Below are positions 56,447 to 64,000 of a stretch of DNA of 64,000 nucleotides, in pieces (the first letter of the stretch is position 1; each line of letters begins with the position of its first letter). The DNA is from Aldrovandia affinis (taxonomy: Eukaryota > Chordata > Actinopteri > Notacanthiformes > Halosauridae), in contig JAINUG010000073.1 of assembly GCA_029706075.1 (NCBI GenBank), positions 4,412,501 through 4,476,500 of the forward strand, read 5' to 3'. Under the pieces are notes generated by a model, which saw only the letters and a list, made by a program, of their open reading frames with translations, searched no databases and was not told where the DNA came from. The position numbers and the translations under genes are program-made.

Positions 56447-57555
56447 AATAATAATAATAATAATAATAAATTGTATTTATAGAGCGCTTCTCATCTGCCG
56501 AGACAAATCTCGAAGCGCTTTACAGATAAAAATAAAAAATTAAAATATATATAAAAATATATTTTTTTAAACTATGGCACAGATAAAAGCCTAAGGCTAG
56601 GCCAGTAAAAGGTTTTTTTTTAAAACTACGCTAAAATTAAAGAAATGTATAACGAAATAGACTAACAAAGCATAAAAAAGAAATAAAAAAGGGATTAAAA
56701 ACAAGGGTGGGCCGCTAAAAAGGCTCAAGGGAAGGCCTGCCGGAAAAAAAGGGTTTTAAGGCCCGTTTTAAAAACCTCGATGGAAGGGGCAGTTCTGAGG
56801 TAGTCCGGAAGGGAGTTCCAGAGGCGTGGGGAAAAAGAGCAGAAGGCTCGGTCTCCCATCGTCCGTAGACGTGTAGGGGGGACGAGGAGCAGAGTGGAGT
56901 GGCTAGAGCGGAGGGAGCGTGAGGGTTTGTGGGTGGTGATGAGATCACTGAGGTAGCTGGGGCTTTGTCCATTTAAGGCTTTGTAGGTCAGGAGGAGGAC
57001 TTTGAACTGGATCCTGTAGTGGACTGGGAGCCAGTGGAGTTGGGCAGTATGGGGGTTATGTGGGCTGACTTTTTGTACCGGTGAGGACTCTGGCGGCGCT
57101 GTTCTGGATGAGTTGTAGACGGTTGATCAATTTAACTGGGAGACCGGAGAGAAGTGCATTGCCATAATCAATTCGGGAGAAGATTAGTGCATTGACCAGT
57201 TTTTGGTGTCGTCTTGTGTGAGGGATGGCTTCAGTCTGGCGATATTTTTGAGGTGAAAGAAGGAAATCTTGCAGATGTGGTTGATATGGGCTTGGAATGA
57301 GAGTGTGGAGTCAAGCTTAACTCCAAGGTTGGTGACAACAGAGGAGAGGGGAATGAGTTGGCTATCGAGGAGAGGACCAATGCTGCCAGCATTGGCGAGT
57401 TGTTTGGCGGTGCCGATCAGAATTGCCTCCGTCTTGCTACTGTTGAGCTGGAGGAAGTTGTTAGACATCCAAGAGCGGATGTCCTCCAGGCAGGTGTTGA
57501 GGGTGGAGATTGTGTTGGTGGGGTTGGGTTGTGTTTTGATGTAGACCACACACAT
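56446..57555 (-). mobile_element. 5'-truncated LINE with reverse-transcriptase C-terminus
   Basis: A non-LTR retrotransposon read on the minus strand. The RT C-terminal third is at 57555-56725. The 3' UTR (56724-56465) contains the palindromic AAGCGCTT segments and TATAAATACAATTTATTATT, and there is an (ATT)n tail. The family is of the L2/CR1/Rex1 group. The 5' cut lies inside the ORF at the CA-rich array. Confidence 0.85.
56725..57555 (-). pseudogene. LINE reverse-transcriptase pseudogene (C-terminal part)
   Basis: Reads [64 protein letters not shown] and WNSLPDYLRTAP, ending FFRQAFP and a stop at 56725-56727. These are the thumb/C-terminal blocks of L2/CR1/Rex1-type reverse transcriptases. 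Two frame breaks are visible: a missing A near 57205 (after TQDDTK) and an indel near 57070. The catalytic YADD part is upstream and missing, so it is dead. Confidence 0.88.
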
Positions 57556-57567
57556 TTAAACACACAC

Positions 57568-57800
57568 GGGTGTGGGTCCATACCATATCACACACACACA
57601 GTGCGGTGCCCATATCACACACACACAGTGCGGTGCGGCTCATATCACACACACACAGTGCGGTGCCCATATCACACACACACACACACACACACACACA
57701 GTGCGGTGCGGCTCATATCACACACACACAGTGCGGTGCGGCTCATATCACACACACACAGTGTGGGCCCATATCACACACACACAGTGCGGTGCCCATA

Positions 57801-57869
<69 letters not shown>

Positions 57870-57873
57870 GCAG

Positions 57874-57928
<55 letters not shown>

Positions 57929-57935
57929 GCAGACC
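57568..57935 (+). repeat. CA arrays with CAGTGCGGTGCCCATATCA minisatellite
   Basis: Units of CACACACACAGTGCGGTGC plus SGCTCATAT or CCATAT alternate with long (CA)n at 57803-57867 and 57880-57926. Confidence 0.95.
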
Positions 57936-58890
57936 CACACAGGCAGCACCTCAGCCTTGGTCACCCCTAAGAGCAGCTCCAGGGACGACACGACTAATTA
58001 CTCATCAGAGTTTTGTTTTCAGAATCGCTGCCAGCGTGTGAAATGAGCTTTAAACGAGGAGAAGAAGAAAAGAAACAGGTTGAGTGGCGGATGAACGTCC
58101 TGTCTGATTCCCAGGTCTCAGGGCAGCCTTAATGCTCCCTCGTGTCCCCAGCTGTCTCCAGAGGAACTCCACAGGGCTGTCCCACACAGCCAGGAGCTGC
58201 CAGTACAGCTCAGTGATGCCACTTAGACTCGTGGACTCCCTGGAACTCGTGCATTGCCCTGTCGCCCGCCTGCTTCTCCTGATGGATCATCAACTCATCT
58301 GCTGAAGCCCACGTTCCTCTTATCAGGCCCTAGTGTGAGCTGGACTAACACGCATCCAGATCTTTTGAACTTCAGAGCAGAACCTGGGCTGGCAGGTTCT
58401 GGTTCTGGGTGGATTCCCAGGTTCTGGTTCTGGGTGGATTCCCAGGTTCTGGTTCTGAGTGGATCCCGTTATGCTGTGTGTAGTAATGAGCTCTGTCGGC
58501 TCAGCCTGCTTGCGTCACTGCTGAGGGCCTGATTACCAGAGAGCCGTGTGCGGAGTCTCCAGGTGCAGGAGGGCGTCAACATCGATGGTCAATTCTGGGG
58601 AGATGAACTCTGACTGTAGAAAGGGGAATGCTGTTTCCTTTGGGCTGAAGAACAATCTGAGTGAAACAAGGCCCCTGTAAATGACAGCAGCAGCTTGGAT
58701 AGAGAGTTTACGCACTATTTTAATGTACTAAAGTATCCATATACAGCTGTCTGCTTTCCGCCTGGTGTAGATTCAGATGCATCGTGTAAACAGCGTGGTG
58801 AATGATCTTATGAGCCTGGCTCTCTCTCACCGTATTTACCCAGATCTGAGGAGGAGTGTGTGTGTGTGTGTGCGTGTGTGTGTGTGTGTG
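57936..58890. other. Unique sequence with a 24-bp repeat
   Basis: GGTTCTGGTTCTGGGTGGAT, then TCCCA, occurs three times at 58390-58465. A (TG)n run is at 58857-58890. No exon found. Confidence 0.45.
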
Positions 58891-58895
58891 GCTAT

Positions 58896-59285
58896 TGTGG
58901 CCTATCAAGGGGCAGGACGAGGAAATGGCAGCCTACCTCTTTAATTCTTGGGAGCCATTGGACAGGAAAGAACTGCATTTCCCAGAAGCCCGCAGTCCCG
59001 CACCTGAATGAGGTCAATCGATTGGGACTAACGAACAGCTGAAGGCCGTTTGGAGGTCTATTTAAAGGGCTGATCACATGGTGGAGGAGTAGGGTGGTGA
59101 TAGAGGAGAGTGCGGTTTGTGGTTTTGGATTTTGTGATTACCCCGTGTTTTTGTTTTGTGTTTTGTCAAGAGTATTAGTTTAATAAATTATTGTTTTGTT
59201 TATAATACTGCCTCCTCCGAGTTATCTAACTTGCCTACGCCCTCTGCAAGGTCCGTGAGTGTGGCCCAACCCCTCGGGACACCAC
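58896..59285 (+). mobile_element. Solo LTR with 5-bp target duplication
   Basis: 390 bp from TGTGGCC to ACACCAC, flanked by GCTAT at 58891-58895 and 59286-59290. LTR-type signals occur in order: TATTTAAA at 59059-59066 and AATAAA at 59182-59187, followed by T/G-rich sequence. No internal genes lie beside it, so it is a recombined single LTR. The terminal CA is altered. Confidence 0.65.
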
Positions 59286-59290
59286 GCTAT

Positions 59291-60814
59291 GTTCACTCTG
59301 CCACGGCTGAGAACAGAACTGGCAGCGCAGGTTCCAGAGGGCTGGTGTGAGCTGTGATCCTTTGAGCTGTTTATCCTTGGTGAGTGGACTGAACATTGCA
59401 GGATGCATTGAAATATACTTCATCCATACTTTCCTTTCCAAATCGGATTAGTCCTGATTATTAGTCAACATTTTGGGAATTTGTTTTTCCAACATAACTA
59501 ACAAAAAATATTAAAATAAATATTGATAGCCCCTTTTGAAATGGGTCAGATTTTATGTGAAGGCAATGATGTGAACGTGTGTTCCAAGTGTATCCAGTTG
59601 ATTCTGCGCCCTCCCATGCTTAGTGTTGCACACGCAGCAGAACGATCTGCAGAGCGCTCTAATATGTGCACAAGCAGAGTACAGCCTGCAAACGTGCTGC
59701 TGAGAACAGCAGGATGCAACAGGAGACTCATCTGAGCTTAGTGAAGTCCACACTGACTGGGAGAGGAACAGGCAAATCTCCCATTCCTTACTGAAAAAAG
59801 GACAAATCTAAAAATCAATCAAGGAAAATCTGCAGGGTTTACACATTGTTAGAAACACAAGCAGATGGTAAGGCTTGTATTTTAAACCAACACTGATATT
59901 TTGTCATTCATCTTTTCCTTCCTTCCTTATGTAACCATTTCTGATTTTGTGTCTTTAGTGTGAATTAAGGACACATGTTCATGAATTATGCATTGAATAT
60001 TTGTTCCTTTATTTATTTTTTGGTTAATTTACACACACACACAGGAGCTATTTAAGAAGCTAAAATTACATTACAATTATGATCAGAAAGAATAGCAAGG
60101 ATCAGAAGGGATAAGTACACGCACACACTCACACACATACTCACACTCACACACATGCGCACACACTCTCTCGCACTCACGCACACACACACACACACGC
60201 ACACACACACACACACATATGCACACACTGTCACACTCTCTCACTCTCACGCACACACACATGCACACCTTGGCTCTTGTATCTGGCCCTCCAGATGCCT
60301 TTGTTGGTAGTGATGAGGATAATTCCAAGGTGAAGGTGGTAATTACAGTGCTGTCACCTGAAGACAGCGAGGAGTGAGGAGGGAACGTGTGTTTACCGTC
60401 TGAGCATCTGTATTCTGTGCATGACTTTCATACCTGCCACCATGCATCTGCCTCCGAGGGCCCACCCTCATCTCAGGCTTTTTAAAAGCAAAGAGCAAGG
60501 TGTACATTTAGCACGTCTGTGAGTCACACAAGTAGGCAAGAAAGTGACATGCTAATTGTCTTACAAATTCAAGAAAGTCAAAATACCCGACAGTGCTTGT
60601 CTAATTTAATGTTGTAAGTTTCGCCCTAGCTTGGGGACGTATTTGCTTGAATATTTTGCTCTTTTTTTTAGCTCTTTCGTCGGCCATGGCCATGAATTTG
60701 GGAGCTATCGTTCAGAACGTCTCTATGGTAACGTGTGTAAAACCAAGGCTGCCAGAACAGCCAGATAGAGCATGTTCACGGTTCTGACCAATAGATAAAG
60801 GTGTGTTAAGGGGA
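59291..60814. other. Unique intergenic sequence with CA repeat
   Basis: (CA)n with GCAC and TCAC variants at 60118-60262; otherwise unique DNA without coding signal. Confidence 0.5.
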
Positions 60815-61020
60815 TTTTTAAAATTTTTTTATCCCATTTTTCTCCTAATTTAGTAGCCAATTACACCCTCTCTTTTTCATGTCAATCCCCCCCTCATATT
60901 GTGAGTTCACTGCTGTGGCCCTGAGACCGGCAGTGACAAAGGTGATGTATCGCCTCCTCCGAGCCGGCACTCGCCAAGCTGATTGTAACTCCGGTACTCC
61001 AGAGCCACTCAAATGTTGTA
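60815..61020 (-). mobile_element. 5'-truncated SINE, family GGTGGTCTAGCGG
   Basis: Plus text TTTCTCCTAATTTAGTAGCC, AATTACACCC, TCATATTGTGAGTTCACTGC and CTCCGAGCCGGCACTCGCCA is the reverse of the body at 25450-25690. The tRNA head is missing, replaced by the 30-bp minisatellite that starts at 61024. Confidence 0.85.
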
Positions 61021-61023
61021 ACT

Positions 61024-61362
61024 GAGTGAGTCTCAGAGCGCAGCGTGGAGTCTGAGTGAGTCTCAGAGCGCAGAGTCTGAGTGAGTCTCAGAGCGCAGCG
61101 TGGAGTCTGAGTGAGTCTCAGCGCATTGCAGAGTCTGAGTGAGTCTCAGAGCGAGCGGAGTCTGAGTGAGTCTCAGAGCGCAGAGTGGAGTCTGAGTGAG
61201 TCTCAGAGCGCAGAGTGGAGTCTGAGTGAGTCTCAGTGTGGAGTCTGAGTGAGTCTCAGTGTGTGAGTCTGAGTGAGTCCCAGAGCGCAGAGTGGAGTCT
61301 GAGTGAGTCTCAGTGTGGAGTCTGAGTGAGTCTCAGTGCGGAGTCTGAGTGAGTCTCAGAGC
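61024..61362 (+). repeat. ~30-bp minisatellite GAGTCTGAGTGAGTCTCAG
   Basis: About 13 units of GAGTCTGAGTGAGTCTCAGA plus GCGCAGAGTG with variable lengths (22-31 bp). Confidence 0.94.
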
Positions 61363-61985
61363 GCCTCATTGTCTGTATTTGAGCCTCATTGTCTGTGTCA
61401 AATCTCAAATCTAATCGACAGGGAGCTTTTCCCTTCTGAAAAATGCTGTATAATGATACATGTGATACAAATGTATATTGGGGACATCGAAAATCACAAA
61501 TTAATTTATAAAATATTCATTGTGAAGTTGGTGTAGCTTCGGTCTCTAATTGATTCTCAACTTTGCATTTCTCCAATCTGGTGCTGAAAAATGTGCTGGG
61601 AGAACCAACTAAGCATCAAACATGTTTCTAAACTTCAAAAGAATGAAAGGGAAAAAAATTATGAAATGGTTTAAAGGTTTGAATAAATATAAGCACACAC
61701 AGACTTCAAACCCATTCTGGAGACCGTGTGAGAGTGCTGATGGTAGATTTAGATTTGTACACTTTGCATTAAATCACCTCGAATGCCTCTGGTGTACTCC
61801 AGTAATTTCATGAAATTCTCTCTCTATGTCATACAAAGAAATACCCTAATGGTCAGTGTCTAACAGGAACACCATTACATTAAAGCAATTATGCAGAGCT
61901 TATTACCCAGGGCTAATTTTGAATGAATAAACTGTGATTGCTATGGAAGCGTGTTATTAGTGCAAGCGTCCACTGCAGTACAGCT
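61363..61985. other. Unique intergenic sequence
   Basis: No coding or repeat signature. Confidence 0.4.
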
Positions 61986-61989
61986 ACCT

Positions 61990-62315
61990 GTACCTCACCC
62001 CCTCTTTTTCCATGTCAACCCCCTCGTATTGTGAGTTCGCTGCCGTAGCCCTGAGACCTGAATGACAAAGGCGATGTACTGTATCCTCCGATCCGGCACT
62101 CGCCAAGCCGTTGACTGTAACCCTGGTACACAGAGCCACTCCTATACGCAGCGAGCTCATATCGGCTTCCCTCCCCCCTCCCTGAAGTGGACAGCCAATC
62201 GCCGCCCCCTAGTGGCACTCCCGGCCAGAGCCGACTCTGGCGCGGCCGGTGGAATCAAACCCCAGTTGCAGTGGCCAGCGTCAAACGTTGTAACCGCTAG
62301 ACCACCCGGGAGGCA
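61990..62315 (-). mobile_element. Nearly full-length SINE, family GGTGGTCTAGCGG
   Basis: On the minus strand the head is GGTGGTCTAGCGGTTACAAC with B box GGGGTTTGATTCCACC. Then come GCCAGAGTCGGCTCTGGCC, GGGGGCGGCGATTGGCTGTC and AGGGCTACGGCAGCGAACTC. The A-rich end is replaced by GGGGGTTGACATGGAAAAAG. Confidence 0.88.
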
Positions 62316-62854
62316 CATGTCGGATGTTCTTGAAGGAGTTGGATACACCGCGAGCTGACCACACCTGAACTTCAAACAGAACTCTGTTCAGAAGGGTAGC
62401 CCGGTACCTTACAGACCAGCCTGAATCTAAACCCGCAAACATCCCAGGTTTTTCACCACTGAAACGCCAGCCTGTTTCAACAGCGGCCAATGGGAGTGCC
62501 CGCGTGGGCGCGCTCTGTGATATCCGGGGTGAACTGCAGTGTCTCGCTGGGGCGTCTGAAGGCGTTGATTCACAGTGACAGCGTAGCTGTGGAAGGGAGT
62601 CTCAGTTACACACCAGAGGACTGTTCAAAGGCCGCTACGAGGGAGGACTTCAGAAAATAAGCCCTTGTTCTTTTACATTTTTGTTGACAGTGTTCATAAA
62701 AGTCCTGGCAGAAAAGAGAGAGGCTGGCCAGCTAGACGGCTGCCATCAATTCTGCTTAAAAAGTCAGAATGTTTCAAGGGTTAGTGTATCCTCATTTTTC
62801 CTTTTACCAGATTATTTTTCCCACTGTTTCCAGCTTTATACATACACAGTATAT

Positions 62855-62898
<44 letters not shown>

Positions 62899-63605
62899 AA
62901 TATATATATATATGGTAATGTATTCAGTAATAATAATGACTACTAGGCAGCTTAATTTTTCAAGCAAATGTCAGGGGTTCGGAATTCCTTGGCAGGTTAT
63001 TAATTTTCCATTATGTTAATTAATTAACAACACCTGCGTGGAAGAACCTGCTTTCGATATACTTTGTGTCCCTCACATACTCCAGTGTTTCCGCCTCTCT
63101 GTCCATGACCTCCACATCCCCACAGTGGAGGGTCTGTGGGAGCTGTGCTCTATCAGCTGGCCGGGGCAGGACAGGTGCTCTGTGTGGTCAGGACTGCAGC
63201 AGGATGTGAGAGATCGTTCAGTGGGTGCAGGAGTCCTGAGTGCCCTGCTGGCAGGGCCAAAAAGGGCAAACTCCTTCTGTATGTACATTCTGTAAAGGGT
63301 CTTAAATGGCAGATTTTTTTAAACATTATTAACCAGCAGATTTTATTGAGATTTCAGGATCCATATCAATATCAGAGGGGTTCAATCTGGCAAAACGTCC
63401 AAAACCTGCACGTTTAATATCACTGAGAGCCAAACCCACACGTTTAAATCTTTTTAAGGTGAAGGGAGAGAGATGTGTGTTGGCCTGATGCCAGCCAGCT
63501 GAGCGCTTGATTTGAAGGGCGTGGGTTTAAACAACACACATCATGAGGGGGCAGAGTAAACACCCACATCCTCTCTCCGGGCCTCACTGCAGAAAACATT
63601 GAGCA
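62316..63605. other. Unique sequence with TG/TA microsatellite
   Basis: (TG)n then (TA)n at 62862-62915. Open frames at 63038-63295 (+) and 63136-63417 (+) have no recognisable family or exon borders. Confidence 0.45.
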
Positions 63606-63609
63606 TCTT

Positions 63610-63729
63610 CTCCAAAACTGACCGTTCTGCTGCTCTGTTCTCTAAAACTGACCGTTCTGCTGCTCTGTTCTCTAAAACTGACCGTTCTGCTGCTCTGTTC
63701 TCCAAAACTGACCGTTCTGCTGCTCTGAG
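63610..63729 (+). repeat. 30-bp minisatellite, four copies
   Basis: Units of CTCYAAAACTGACCGTTCTG plus CTGCTCTGTT, exactly 30 bp, giving a 10-residue SKTDRSAALF repeat if read in frame; not a supported gene. Confidence 0.94.
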
Positions 63730-63755
63730 TCCCTCACAGAAGGGTCATGGAGAGG

Positions 63756-63960
63756 AACAACACACACATTCCACACTCCCACACACGCTCACACACACTC
63801 ACACACACGCACGCACACTCACACACGCACGCACGCACACACACACACACTCACACTCACTCACACACACACACTCACACACACACTCACACGCACGCAC
63901 ACACACACACATGCACACACACACACGCACACACACACACACGCACACACACACACACAC
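63756..63960 (+). repeat. CA microsatellite with GCAC/TCAC variants
   Basis: (CA)n with CACGCACG and CACTCACA interruptions, near the window end. Confidence 0.95.
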
Positions 63961-64000
63961 GTCCCAAACGGGCGCTTCTGAATGAGGGGTCTGTGTTCCA

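Noticed and set aside
57358..58046. Long His/Thr frames
   Set aside because: CA microsatellite and antisense of the LINE reverse transcriptase.
63038..63417. Two overlapping frames (85 and 93 codons) as exons
   Set aside because: No family similarity or consistent splice sites; both run in unrelated frames.
63599..63985. 128-codon frame with SKTDRSAALF repeats
   Set aside because: 30-bp unit is a multiple of three, so openness is expected; the rest is CA repeat.

Overview
The window is vertebrate nuclear DNA, almost certainly from a teleost fish. It has almost no coding sequence, spliced coding exons with GT/AG borders, very many micro- and minisatellites, and typical fish mobile-element debris: Tc1/mariner relics, palindromic hAT-like MITEs, L2-clade LINE 3' ends, tRNA-headed SINEs and a 5S-rRNA-like SINE. 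The abundance of SINE/LINE tails with a GGATA-loop hairpin, as described for eel UnaL2, would fit an early-branching teleost such as an elopomorph. That placement is an inference.

Only one gene can be supported. Positions 420-512 and 1889-1984 are the last two coding exons, on the + strand, of adgrd1 (GPR133), an adhesion G-protein-coupled receptor. They encode most of its cytoplasmic tail, ending in a PDZ-ligand-like LSAV. The rest of the gene lies to the left of the window. The remaining ~62 kb looks like gene desert: no other open frame has both exon-like borders and a recognisable protein family. Long open frames elsewhere lie in tandem repeats.

Layout. 1-419: minisatellite whose unit copies the splice acceptor and first bases of the adgrd1 exon. 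513-1888: last intron, with a TG microsatellite and a 35-bp repeat. 1985-9368: 3' UTR/downstream DNA with a hAT MITE, two deleted Tc1 elements and a 1.1-kb TA-flanked transposon. 9369-11620: three minisatellites. 11621-24120: mostly unique AT-rich DNA, with an L2/SINE cluster at 13.9-14.8 kb and hAT copies at 15.5 and 21.3 kb. 24125-30105: SINE and L2 cluster, then a Tc1 relic that carries its own minisatellite. 30106-34350: mostly unique, with a candidate regulatory block. 34352-35277: an 11-bp two-allele array beside a 620-bp pyrimidine tract. 36745-48830: LTR, ATC triplet array, L2 copies, a palindromic hAT MITE, SINEs and minisatellites. 48930-56070: unique DNA with L2, SINE, 5S-SINE and hAT copies. 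56269-57935: minisatellite, broken LINE reverse transcriptase and CA arrays. 58896-59285: solo LTR. 60815-62315: two SINEs around a 30-bp minisatellite. 63610-63960: minisatellite and CA repeat.

I found no new multigene system. The most notable observations are the splice-acceptor minisatellite in adgrd1, the covarying GGATA hairpins shared by different retroposon families, and a minisatellite born inside a Tc1 transposon.
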